DNA from: Candidatus Troglogloeales bacterium
GTDB lineage: Bacteria > Nitrospirota > Nitrospiria > SBBL01 > SBBT01
Direction: 5' to 3'
NCBI GenBank assembly: GCA_005239595.1
Contig: SBBT01000219.1
Coordinates: 1 to 18,535 of the forward strand
Length of the DNA stretch: 18,535 nt
The stretch's first letter is position 1. Every line of letters starts with the position of its first letter. Shown piece after piece: positions 1 to 7,466 of this stretch. Made by a program: the position numbers and the translations under genes. A model generated the notes under the pieces. The model was not told the origin of the DNA. It saw nothing but the letters and a program-made list of their open reading frames with translations, and made no database searches.

Positions 1-583
1 CCTTTATTGCATCTTCCGGGATACTGTTTTCACGAAAAAGGCCTTCCACATGCCGTCTGTCTTCCCTGGAAACGGACAGAAAAACCGACTTATCCGGGGT
101 GTCTATGCCTAATGCCCGAACGACCTCCAAATTTTGCTCCACCATATGTAATCGGCGATTTGGGATAGACCTCTTGGTATAGAAAAATCGTTTTCCTAGA
201 AAACCCTTATTTCCAGGATCGGCAGCAATCCGATAACGCGCTCCCGATAGGAGAGACATGAGCGCAGATCGATCCCCGCTGGTTAAATCAATGGCAAGGT
301 CAAACGGCTTCGTTCGCAATCGCCTGATGAAACCGATTTCCGTAGAGATCCGCTTTAAAAAGCTATCCTCCCGTCTCCTCCTGTCGCAGACGATAATCTC
401 ATCGATCAAGGGATTGCCCATCAACATCTCTTCTGTTCCCGATACCACGCAAACCGCAATGTGTGCCTTCGGAAAACGCTCTCGAACAGCGCGAATCGTG
501 GGGACAATCAACAATACATCCCCGATATTTCTTAGCTTGATGATTAAAATCCGTTCGATCGCCTCTAAGACCAACCCTGCCAT
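1..583 (-). CDS. Glycosyltransferase family 9 (ADP-heptose:LPS heptosyltransferase-like), partial at left edge
   Basis: This is the N-terminal 194 residues of a family 9 glycosyltransferase; the gene continues past base 1. I translated it by hand and found no stop. The start reads MAGLVLEAIERILIIKLRNI and is followed by GD, the nucleotide-sugar transferase signature K-L-R-N-I-G-D (Asp22, equivalent to the proposed catalytic Asp of WaaC). A Rossmann-like N-lobe follows, with FDLAIDLTSGDRSA around residues 94-106. The ATG (583-581) overlaps the TAA of the upstream family 2 glycosyltransferase (TAATG) and is preceded by a clear AAGGAGA ribosome site. It should transfer a heptose (or related sugar) to the LPS core at the inner membrane. 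It is separate from the WaaF and WaaC modules of the fusion protein upstream, so it may be a third heptosyltransferase (WaaQ-like). The acceptor cannot be deduced, and the C-terminal nucleotide-binding lobe is not visible here. Confidence 0.85.
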   Translation of the reverse strand, partial: MAGLVLEAIERILIIKLRNIGDVLLIVPTIRAVRERFPKAHIAVCVVSGTEEMLMGNPLIDEIIVCDRRRREDSFLKRISTEIGFIRRLRTKPFDLAIDLTSGDRSALMSLLSGARYRIAADPGNKGFLGKRFFYTKRSIPNRRLHMVEQNLEVVRALGIDTPDKSVFLSVSREDRRHVEGLFRENSIPEDAIK

Positions 584-1365
584 TATTCCAAATCTCCTTC
601 CGTGCTCCTTTCTAGTTCCCAGAAGACCGCATATTTTAAAAACGTATAATAAGAATATAACCCTGACAGCATAAGACCATAGATCCCCTCCCGGAATCCC
701 TGTTGCAAAAAATACATTTTAAAAAACGTCCAGACCGAATGGGTTAGAAGGCTGTGCGCTTTAAACCGCTTTTCCTCTTTTTTCATCTGCCTTGCGGAAA
801 GATAGGCGTACCGCCCCATCCGCTCATGGAAAGCCCTTAATGAACGATAGGTGTAATGCTCCAGGGGGGTTTTCAGGAAACCGACCGTTCCGTCGACACG
901 CGCCGTCTCATGAACTTCACGCTCCGAAAATGTTGTACTCTTTCTATTAAACAGGCGGATCGTATAATCCGGATACCATCCGGCATATCGGATCCATCGG
1001 CCTAAAAAGTAATTCTTTCGGGGGACATAATATCCTTCCAACGGGGACCCCGATTGAAGAATTTCAGCGATCTCCTTTTGCAGAGGCAGCGGCACCCGCT
1101 CATCGGCGTCCAGGGAAAAAATCCAATCGTGCGCGGCGCAGCGAACGGCATAATTCTTCTGCGCCGAAAATCCGAGCCAATCCTGATGAATCACCCGATC
1201 CGTATACTTTCTTGCCACCGCCACGGTCTGATCGACGCTGCCCGAATCGACTACGACAATCTCATCCGCCCATGAGACGCTCTCTAAACAGGCGCCAATC
1301 TCTGTCTCTTCATTGAGCGCAATAACGGTAACGGAGATTTTTTTTCTTTCAGGAGAAGCGGTCAT
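583..1365 (-). CDS. Family 2 glycosyltransferase, WaaE/KdtX-like LPS core transferase
   Basis: This 260-residue protein has a GT-A fold. The N-terminal strand ISVTVIALNEE (10-20) is followed by EIVVVDSGSVDQT (35-47), which is the nucleotide-sugar-binding signature, and by the metal-binding DxD-type motif SLDADER (84-90, Asp86 and Asp88). The central region RLFNRK...REVHE (137-152) and the aromatic, basic C-terminus (from about 205) resemble the WaaE/KdtX beta-1,4-glucosyltransferase group, which acts at the cytoplasmic face of the inner membrane on the heptose region of the core. Length fits the family (about 250-260 residues). The ATG overlaps the TGA of the small zinc-ribbon gene (ATGA) with AGGTG just upstream, and its own TAA overlaps the next ATG, so translation is probably coupled on both sides. 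The sugar transferred is inferred from similarity and not proven. Confidence 0.85.
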   Translation of the reverse strand: MTASPERKKISVTVIALNEETEIGACLESVSWADEIVVVDSGSVDQTVAVARKYTDRVIHQDWLGFSAQKNYAVRCAAHDWIFSLDADERVPLPLQKEIAEILQSGSPLEGYYVPRKNYFLGRWIRYAGWYPDYTIRLFNRKSTTFSEREVHETARVDGTVGFLKTPLEHYTYRSLRAFHERMGRYAYLSARQMKKEEKRFKAHSLLTHSVWTFFKMYFLQQGFREGIYGLMLSGLYSYYTFLKYAVFWELERSTEGDLE

Positions 1366-1532
1366 GGCACCTGTATCGCCTCTTCAATCAACATCACGGG
1401 AATATCTTGCCGGATAGGATACATCAAGTGACATTGTCTGCAAATCAGACCATCCCCCTGTTCATTTAAATCAATATGGCCTTTACACTTGGGGCACGCT
1501 AGAATCTCTAACAGTTTTTTATTGATCGACAT
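1362..1532 (-). CDS. Trm112-like small zinc-ribbon protein (YcaR/UPF0434 family)
   Basis: This is a 56-residue protein that I translated by hand. It begins MSINKKLLEILACPKCKGHI and has two Cys pairs, C13-x2-C16 and C31-x2-C34, typical of the Trm112/YcaR zinc-ribbon family, followed by the family-like tail MYPIRQDIPVMLIEEA (37-52). Its length matches the roughly 60-residue bacterial members. A strong Shine-Dalgarno AAGGAGGTG sits six bases or fewer before the ATG and overlaps the TAA of the upstream fusion gene. Its TGA overlaps the ATG of the downstream glycosyltransferase (ATGA). In Escherichia coli the homologue ycaR lies between lpxK and kdsB, so an association with LPS genes is recurrent. 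Eukaryotic and archaeal Trm112 activates methyltransferases; the job of the bacterial short form is not established. Predicted cytoplasmic, with no signal or membrane segment. Confidence 0.9.
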   Translation of the reverse strand: MSINKKLLEILACPKCKGHIDLNEQGDGLICRQCHLMYPIRQDIPVMLIEEAIQVP

Positions 1533-1545
1533 GACACCTCCTTAA
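1532..1545 (-). promoter_or_regulatory. Strong ribosome binding site of the zinc-ribbon gene overlapping the fusion-gene stop
   Basis: Read on the minus strand the junction is TAAGGAGGTGTCATG. The TAA ends the large heptose-enzyme fusion and its last bases form part of an almost perfect Shine-Dalgarno sequence for the small zinc-ribbon gene. The site fixes the start of that short gene and suggests strong re-initiation there. Confidence 0.8.
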
Positions 1546-4169
1546 AGAAGTTCCTTTATTTTACCGTACACCTCTTCCACGGAAATTCGCATCATGCAAG
1601 GAATCTCTTGCCGACAGTGCCGAGGGAAATAGGGCGAATCGCCTCGACAGACGCAGCTGCCCTGCACCACACGATGCTGTTGTCCTAACGGGCCGCTTCG
1701 ACTTGCCTCGGATGGACCAAAAAGTCCAACTGTCGGCGTGCCAACCGCCGCCGCCAGATGAAGCGGCCCCGTATCTCCCGCAACCACCACCCGACATCTT
1801 TGGTAAAGGGCGGCCAGTTCATGGAGATTCAATGGCGGTGCGAGAACGATGTTCTCCGTTCGGCTTAACCGCTCTTCTGCCGTCATCACCACACAGATCC
1901 CCTCTTCAGACAAACGGTCCGCCAACGCAAAGAACGACGCAGCCGGCCATCGCTTGGTTAAAAATCCCGCTCCCGGGTGCATCGCCACCATCGGGACGCC
2001 ATGACCGATATTCATCCCTTTTAACCAACAATCTATCCGGCCCACCGCAAATTCGGACGGAGAAAAACATAAAGAAGTAGTTTCACAAGATACTCCCAAC
2101 CCATCTATTAAAGAAGTATTTTTTTCAATAACATGAGTGCCAACCTTTGGCGTAACCTTCCGGGTCGTAAACAACGCGTTGAGAGGTTCACGACACGAAG
2201 AAGCCGAAAAACCGATTCGAATCGGGGCCTTCGTACAGAGGGTCACTAACCCGCTTTTAATTAATCCCTGGCCGTCAATCGCGATGTCAAACGGGATTTC
2301 CTGGATGCGTTCCACCGCCGAGCGAACCGCCTTATAGGCCATATAAAATCTGCCTCTCTTGATGAACTTCCGTAAGAGATGGGTGTCAATAACGATCACA
2401 TGATCAATCCCGTCTTGACCCATTGGAATCTCTTTTGACTTATCCTCAAGAATCCAGGCGAGATAGGCGTCAGGGATATTTTTACGAATCGCGTGGACTA
2501 CGGGAAGCATATGGAGGCAGTCGCCAATGGAGCCAAGCTTTACAATCGCAATTTTCGGCCGACGGATAGGGACCTGCGTTGTTCTGACGGGCGTACGCTC
2601 TCTTGCCTTGATATCTTCCAATATCCAATCGACTGCGTCCGACAGATCGACTGCCGCGAAATCGGGGATCTTACCGTTGGCTTCCGTTTCACGAAGCGAC
2701 GTCTCGCCATAGCCCGTCTTCACCAAAATCCCTTTTGCCCCCCCCTGTGCCAGCGCCACGTCGCATCTCTTATCACCCACCATATAGGAATGAACAAGCG
2801 CAACAGCATGCTCCTTTAACGCCGATTGAACCATCCCCATTTTCGGTTTACGGCAATCACACAGCGCATCCGGATGATGCGGACAGTAATAAACGCCATC
2901 TAAACGGGCCCCCTCCTTTTCCAGAAAACCCTTAAGATGGAGATGCGATTGTCTGACAAAATCCTCCGAAAAGAAGCCGCGCGCCACGCCCGACTGGTTC
3001 GTAACAAGAAAGACCAATATCCCCTGTCGGTTTAATCGGGAGACGGCCCTGCCGGCCCCTTCTATCAACGAGATTTTATCCAAGGAATCAAGATAGGCTC
3101 TCTCGTGAATCAGGGTGCCGTCTCGATCGAGGAAGACGGCATATCTCGGCCTGGCCAGTTGTGCAACCGCTGCTTCTATAACCATCTGCGGGGTAACGGA
3201 AACCATGCAACGATGATCAATCGGGCATTCCCGATAATAACAGGGAGAACAATCGACCTTGTTTTGGACCGTCCGGCCAAAACCGGCCGGAGCTGTTCTA
3301 CGAGGGCTGGTCGGCCCAAAGATAGCGACGAACGGAATTCCCAGCGCAGACGCCACGTGCATCGGCCCGGAATCGTTGCTGATAAAGAGCCGACAAAGTG
3401 AGGTAAGCGCCATCATCTCACGAACGGTGGTCTTTCCGGCCAATATCAAAGAAGGCTGTTTCATGGCACGCCCGACCTGGGCCGCAAGAGAAACCTCCGC
3501 CGGACTTCCGAAAACAAGGATCGTGGCGCCATGAAGGGCTGCCAATTCATCGGCCACTGCGGCAAAACGCACAGGATCCCACTGCTTGGCGGAACCATAC
3601 GCCGCTCCAGGGTGAACACCCACGAGCCGATCAAAACCATGAATCTGGTGGGCCCGTAATAAATCGGCCGCCGCATCACGCTCCGCGGACGTTACCGCTA
3701 AATAGGGGACATCCATTCTTGCCTTTTTATCGAACAGGCCCATCACGCTAAAAAACGTGTCTCGTTGGTGAAGCGTCTTGTCTCCTTTTTCAACACTCCT
3801 TGTTAAAAGAAATCGCCGACCGTCGGAAGCAATTCCCACCCTTTCCGGAATGCCTGCCATATAGGCAGTCGATGCCGCCCCAAAGGCGTTCTGCAAGAGA
3901 AGCGCCATCTCAAACCGCTCTTTCCTGAGTCTATCGATGAGTCGAAAAAAACCGATGCACCCCGAATGTTTTCCGGGATATTCATAAACGATGACCCGAT
4001 TTACGTCGGGATGATGATCAAAAAGGGCAGCAACGGCCGGTTTCCCCAGCAACACAATTTCACTCTCGGGGAATCTTGCTCGAAGGGCCGAAAGCGCGGG
4101 CGTGGCCATCACGGCATCGCCAATCCAGTTCGGCATGCGCACCAGAATTTTTTTATACGATCGTTCCAT
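1542..4169 (-). CDS. Trifunctional heptose enzyme: WaaF (Hep II transferase) - GmhB phosphatase - WaaC (Hep I transferase) fusion
   Basis: One uninterrupted 875-residue frame with three recognisable modules. Residues 1-340 are WaaF-like: RMPNWIGDAVMATPAL (11-26), GVHPGAAYGSAKQW (184-197) and SNDSGPMHVASALG (264-277). Residues 341-520 are a HAD phosphatase of the GmhB type: FLDRDGTL (346-353, nucleophile Asp348 and acid/base Asp350), VTNQSG (389-394), a zinc loop with C429, H431, C437 and C439, and MVGDKRCD (463-470). Residues 535-875 are WaaC-like: KLGSIGD (544-550), IDGQGLIKSG (631-640), REPLNALFTTRK (660-671) and AGDTGPLHLAAAVG (797-810). The three parts would dephosphorylate D-glycero-D-manno-heptose 1,7-bisphosphate and add heptoses I and II to Kdo2-lipid A at the cytoplasmic membrane face. 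I saw no in-frame start codon with a ribosome site at either junction, so this looks like a true fusion. The start lies one base after the acyltransferase stop. Both transferase domains also carry C-terminal Cys clusters (307, 310, 315, 321 and 839, 841, 852, 858). Confidence 0.9.
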   Translation of the reverse strand: MERSYKKILVRMPNWIGDAVMATPALSALRARFPESEIVLLGKPAVAALFDHHPDVNRVIVYEYPGKHSGCIGFFRLIDRLRKERFEMALLLQNAFGAASTAYMAGIPERVGIASDGRRFLLTRSVEKGDKTLHQRDTFFSVMGLFDKKARMDVPYLAVTSAERDAAADLLRAHQIHGFDRLVGVHPGAAYGSAKQWDPVRFAAVADELAALHGATILVFGSPAEVSLAAQVGRAMKQPSLILAGKTTVREMMALTSLCRLFISNDSGPMHVASALGIPFVAIFGPTSPRRTAPAGFGRTVQNKVDCSPCYYRECPIDHRCMVSVTPQMVIEAAVAQLARPRYAVFLDRDGTLIHERAYLDSLDKISLIEGAGRAVSRLNRQGILVFLVTNQSGVARGFFSEDFVRQSHLHLKGFLEKEGARLDGVYYCPHHPDALCDCRKPKMGMVQSALKEHAVALVHSYMVGDKRCDVALAQGGAKGILVKTGYGETSLRETEANGKIPDFAAVDLSDAVDWILEDIKARERTPVRTTQVPIRRPKIAIVKLGSIGDCLHMLPVVHAIRKNIPDAYLAWILEDKSKEIPMGQDGIDHVIVIDTHLLRKFIKRGRFYMAYKAVRSAVERIQEIPFDIAIDGQGLIKSGLVTLCTKAPIRIGFSASSCREPLNALFTTRKVTPKVGTHVIEKNTSLIDGLGVSCETTSLCFSPSEFAVGRIDCWLKGMNIGHGVPMVAMHPGAGFLTKRWPAASFFALADRLSEEGICVVMTAEERLSRTENIVLAPPLNLHELAALYQRCRVVVAGDTGPLHLAAAVGTPTVGLFGPSEASRSGPLGQQHRVVQGSCVCRGDSPYFPRHCRQEIPCMMRISVEEVYGKIKELL

Positions 4170-4170
4170 A

Positions 4171-5076
4171 TTAAAGAGAAGACTTCAAAGAAGACGGCTG
4201 TGTCTTCCATCTCCGATGCACCCAGAGCCAATGATCCGGGTAACGACGCACATAAGCTTCGATATGCTGGGTAAAGCGCGCAGTCGTGTGAATCATGTCT
4301 TGCTTCAGAGAGCCGCTTTTAACGGCATTCCATGCCTTTTCGATCACAATCCGATGCCCCCCCCCTTCCCGAACAATAAAAACCGGCAGCAGCGGGGCCC
4401 CCGTTCGAAGGGCCAGGATCGCCATTCCCTTATGGGTCGCGGCGGGCCTTCCGAAGTAAGTAACGAAGACAGCGTCCTCCTCCCTCGTATTCTGATCCAA
4501 TAGCATCCCAACGGTGGCGTTTTCCTTGAGTAACCGCATCATCTCCGCCGCCGCCGTTACCTTATTCAACACGCAGGTTCCGCCCCTTTCGCGCCATCTT
4601 TGAACCAACCGATTCAAATAAGGATGATCCAGAGGACGGACAATGACATGCAATGGAAATCCGCGACAGGCGAATAACTGGGGAATCAGTTCCCAACTTC
4701 CAAAATGGGCCGTGTAAAGGAGCACCCCCTTCCCCTCCCCCCTTGCGGCAAGATAATGTTCAAACCCCTCGACCCGCACAAGGCTCGTAATCTCCGATGG
4801 CGGCCATCTCTGTACAGAGACAAATTCAGCGGCTGTCTTGCCCAAGTTTTTAAACGCTCCATACACGATAGCCCCTCGCTCCCGTTCACTCTTCTCGGCG
4901 CCAAAGGCAAGCTTTACATTATCCAGGGCGACTTTTCGATGGCGCCGATCGATCAGGTAATAAAGTGCCCCGAAAAGCGCGCCCGCCTTCACGGAAAAAC
5001 GAAACGGAAGCAGTCGGAAAATCCCAACCAGGAGAATGGCCGCAATATATTGACCCGCCAAAATCGCCCTACCCAT
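4171..5076 (-). CDS. lpxL: LpxL/HtrB-type lipid A late acyltransferase
   Basis: A 301-residue member of the lysophospholipid/lauroyl acyltransferase family, which transfers a secondary acyl chain from acyl-ACP to Kdo-lipid A at the inner membrane. A hydrophobic N-terminal helix (about 5-24) is followed by the catalytic H-x4-E block TAHFGSWEL (122-130, His124 and Glu129), the LLDQN segment (192-196) and the family-typical C-terminal PDHWLWVHRRWKT (280-292). I chose the ATG at 5076 because GAGGGG lies seven or so bases upstream and the protein then begins MGRAILAGQY directly before the membrane helix. An upstream in-frame ATG at 5118 would add 14 polar residues and a 50-base overlap with lpxK. 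With the chosen start the overlap with lpxK is 8 bases. Which acyl chain and position (LpxL, LpxM or LpxP role) cannot be told from sequence; it is the only late acyltransferase in the window. Confidence 0.9.
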   Translation of the reverse strand: MGRAILAGQYIAAILLVGIFRLLPFRFSVKAGALFGALYYLIDRRHRKVALDNVKLAFGAEKSERERGAIVYGAFKNLGKTAAEFVSVQRWPPSEITSLVRVEGFEHYLAARGEGKGVLLYTAHFGSWELIPQLFACRGFPLHVIVRPLDHPYLNRLVQRWRERGGTCVLNKVTAAAEMMRLLKENATVGMLLDQNTREEDAVFVTYFGRPAATHKGMAILALRTGAPLLPVFIVREGGGHRIVIEKAWNAVKSGSLKQDMIHTTARFTQHIEAYVRRYPDHWLWVHRRWKTQPSSLKSSL

Positions 5077-6169
5077 TTCCCCTCGCCAATAAGAGTGACT
5101 CCCATCGCTCCGATGCATCCCAAAATTGTACGGAAATTCTAACGGCCCACAGATTAAAATCTTTCGGCAGCAACTGTTTTATCTTAACCGCATCCTTCTC
5201 GGTCGTCACTGTCCATTTGACCCCGAGGGATTCCTTTCTCTCTTTGATCCGTACCATGTCTGATGGACGATAAGGGAAATGATCCTCAAAAATCAGCGTT
5301 TCTTTAAGATGCGCCCCCAGGCCGCTTAAGAGGGAGATAAAGGATGCGGGATTGCCAATTCCGCAGAACGACAAAACCGGCTGATGCATCAAATCAGAAA
5401 GAGGACAGATTTCGCCGCTGTTGATTGAAACCAAATCGGTCGCGACAAACCTGCTCTTCAAACAGGGCTGTCTAAACTCCTGAATTTTATCAAGCCATTC
5501 ACAGGTATACGAGGGGTCTTCGACGCGTGTGAATACCACAAGATCGGCCCGCCGAATAGCGGAGAGCGGCTCGCGAAGGGGCCCTCTCGGAAGGAGAAGG
5601 CCATTTCCACACGGATCAAGGGCATCAATCAAAAGGAGATTTCGATCGCGATAAAGGGAGAGGCACTGAAAACCGTCATCCAGAATAATCATATCGATTG
5701 TAAAATGCGAAAGGAGAAAACGGCATCCGTCAAAACGATCCTTTGAAACGACCACCGGAACACCAACCAGCCGATTTGCCATCAGACAAGCCTCATCGCC
5801 AGCAGAGAAAACATCCGACAGGACCTCCTTTCCATCCGTCACCAGTAAAGGCGCCCCTTGATGGCTTCCTTTATAACCGCGACTGACAATGCCGACCGTG
5901 CATCCCTTCTCTTTCAACCGCTCCGCAAGAAAGAGGGTAAAAGGGGTTTTGCCCGTCCCCCCTACGGTTAGATTGCCAATACTGATCAGAGGGCAGGAGA
6001 CCCGCCGCTTCGTCCGTGTTCCCTTTTCATAAAGTAAAATCCGAAGTCGGACTAAAAGCCCATACAGGCCGGCCAACAAGGTGAATGGGAATAAAATGAT
6101 ATCCGGCATACCACATGGCTGTTCCCATATCCATGCCCGTCCTTTTTTCCTCGTGGGGCCTACACCCAT
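5069..6169 (-). CDS. lpxK: Tetraacyldisaccharide 4'-kinase
   Basis: This enzyme phosphorylates the 4'-position of the lipid A disaccharide using ATP, at the cytoplasmic face of the inner membrane. The 366 residues contain a membrane-associated N-terminal helix (about 25-48), the P-loop SIGNLTVGGTGKTP (63-76), VSRGYKG (95-101), the catalytic-region ILDDGFQ (162-168), LLPRGPLREP (192-201), CGIGNP (269-274), the conserved histidine in FEDHFPY (294-300) and TTEKDAVK (322-329). The residue after DDGFQ is Cys169 where many LpxK proteins have His. The ATG at 6169 overlaps the waaA stop by 10 bases but has no clear ribosome site. A second in-frame ATG at 6109 would give 346 residues, closer to the usual length, so the start is uncertain by 20 codons. 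Function is well supported by motifs and by position between waaA and a late acyltransferase. Confidence 0.94.
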   Translation of the reverse strand: MGVGPTRKKGRAWIWEQPCGMPDIILFPFTLLAGLYGLLVRLRILLYEKGTRTKRRVSCPLISIGNLTVGGTGKTPFTLFLAERLKEKGCTVGIVSRGYKGSHQGAPLLVTDGKEVLSDVFSAGDEACLMANRLVGVPVVVSKDRFDGCRFLLSHFTIDMIILDDGFQCLSLYRDRNLLLIDALDPCGNGLLLPRGPLREPLSAIRRADLVVFTRVEDPSYTCEWLDKIQEFRQPCLKSRFVATDLVSINSGEICPLSDLMHQPVLSFCGIGNPASFISLLSGLGAHLKETLIFEDHFPYRPSDMVRIKERKESLGVKWTVTTEKDAVKIKQLLPKDFNLWAVRISVQFWDASERWESLLLARGNG

Positions 6170-7455
6170 TTTGCAACCCGCTCAAAATTCCTTTCCACAG
6201 CCCCCCGATTGTCCACAACAACCTGATAGGCGGCCTCTCCCCTTTTCCTAGACTCCTCCGGATGTTGAAACAATGCGATCATCTTGCGACCCATGTCGGT
6301 GCCATCGGTCACTTCGATCCCTCCGCCCCCCTTTTTTAACTGATCTGCAATCTCCCTAAAATTATCCATAAACGGGCCGAAGAAAACCGGCTTTCCAAAA
6401 ACCGCGGCTTCAAGGACATTATGTCCTCCTCGGGGAACCAGGCTCCCGCCAATAAAGATTAAATCGGAAATCAGATAAAGCCGATCGAGCTCTCCCATGG
6501 TATCAAGAAGCAGGATGGCGGGACGGCTGCCTTTCCATAACGTCCCCTCGCTTTTTCGATAGGAGGAATACCCTTTTTTCGTAACCCGCGACGCCACATC
6601 TTCCAGACGATTAAGGTGCCTGGGGGCGATCAGTACCACCAATGGGGAAAGGAAGGCGGTCAAAATCTCGCATGCCTCCAGAATCGCCTCCTCTTCCCCT
6701 TCGTGGGTACTTCCCGCAATGACCAGGATATCCGCTTCACGAAGACCCAATCCGGCACGCAATTTTCCCGCATCCTGACCTCCTGCGCCAGAGAGCGCCT
6801 GGTCATATTTCATGTTTCCGGTTCGCGCTACGCGGCAGGCCGGTGCCCCCAGATCGACGATCTTCTCAACATCCCGATCGGTCTGCATCAGAAAAAGAGA
6901 GACCTGTTCCAATACATGCGACAGGCAGGACCGGGCCAACCGATAACGCCGATAGGCCCCGTCTGAAATACGCCCATTGACTAAAACAGCAGGGATGTTT
7001 CGCTCGGAGAGAGACAGGAGGCAATTCGGCCAAATCTCCGTCTCGAGAAAGATAAAGAGCGACGGCGATACATTTTTAACAACTAATCGCGTAATCCAAA
7101 TGAGGTCGAAAGGGAAATAGATAAAAAGATCAACCCCTTTGATTCTTTCTTTTGCCGCCGCCATGCCGGCGGGGGTTACCGTCGAGAAAACCAACGCCGC
7201 ATCCGGATACGCATCACGGAGGCGCCGCATAAAAAGACCCGATGAAATCACCTCTCCGACAGAGACGGCATGAATCCAAAACACCTTTTTCCCCTGAAGG
7301 GGTTCAAAGAAACCGCTCGGATAGAGACCGCATCGCTGCGTAAAACCGCGGCGATACATCGGCTGGGTAACGGTGCGAAACAACAGATACAGCAGAAATA
7401 ACGGGAGAGAAAGAGCCAGAACGACTTGATAGAGGATATAAAAAAAACGCTTCAT
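6160..7455 (-). CDS. waaA: 3-deoxy-D-manno-octulosonic acid (Kdo) transferase
   Basis: This family 30 glycosyltransferase (KdtA) adds Kdo from CMP-Kdo to the lipid A precursor. It has 431 residues, the usual length. An N-terminal membrane anchor (about 5-27) precedes a GT-B fold. Visible signatures are FWIHAVSVGE (59-68, with Glu68 at the place of the E. coli general base Glu60), FLETEIWPN (136-144), STHEGEEE (249-256), APRHLNR (277-283), LLDTMGELDRLY (316-327) and GGSLVPRGGHNVLEAA (336-351), which is the CMP-Kdo-binding region. The ATG lies 11 bases after the msbA stop; the nearest purine-rich site is too far upstream to be ideal, so coupling to msbA translation is likely. Whether it adds one, two or more Kdo units cannot be read from sequence. 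Confidence 0.95.
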   Translation of the reverse strand: MKRFFYILYQVVLALSLPLFLLYLLFRTVTQPMYRRGFTQRCGLYPSGFFEPLQGKKVFWIHAVSVGEVISSGLFMRRLRDAYPDAALVFSTVTPAGMAAAKERIKGVDLFIYFPFDLIWITRLVVKNVSPSLFIFLETEIWPNCLLSLSERNIPAVLVNGRISDGAYRRYRLARSCLSHVLEQVSLFLMQTDRDVEKIVDLGAPACRVARTGNMKYDQALSGAGGQDAGKLRAGLGLREADILVIAGSTHEGEEEAILEACEILTAFLSPLVVLIAPRHLNRLEDVASRVTKKGYSSYRKSEGTLWKGSRPAILLLDTMGELDRLYLISDLIFIGGSLVPRGGHNVLEAAVFGKPVFFGPFMDNFREIADQLKKGGGGIEVTDGTDMGRKMIALFQHPEESRKRGEAAYQVVVDNRGAVERNFERVAKWV

Positions 7456-7466
7456 CGGATAAGGGG

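Noticed and set aside
258..674. A 138-codon plus-strand frame at the left end
   Set aside because: The minus strand here encodes a convincing family 9 glycosyltransferase N-terminus with overlapping start and stop codons and a good ribosome site; the plus frame spans the junction of two real genes.
2560..3160. The idea that the heptose fusion results from a sequencing error joining separate genes
   Set aside because: The frame is open across both junctions, linkers are short and plausible, and no in-frame start with a ribosome site exists at either junction. Reads would be needed for final proof.
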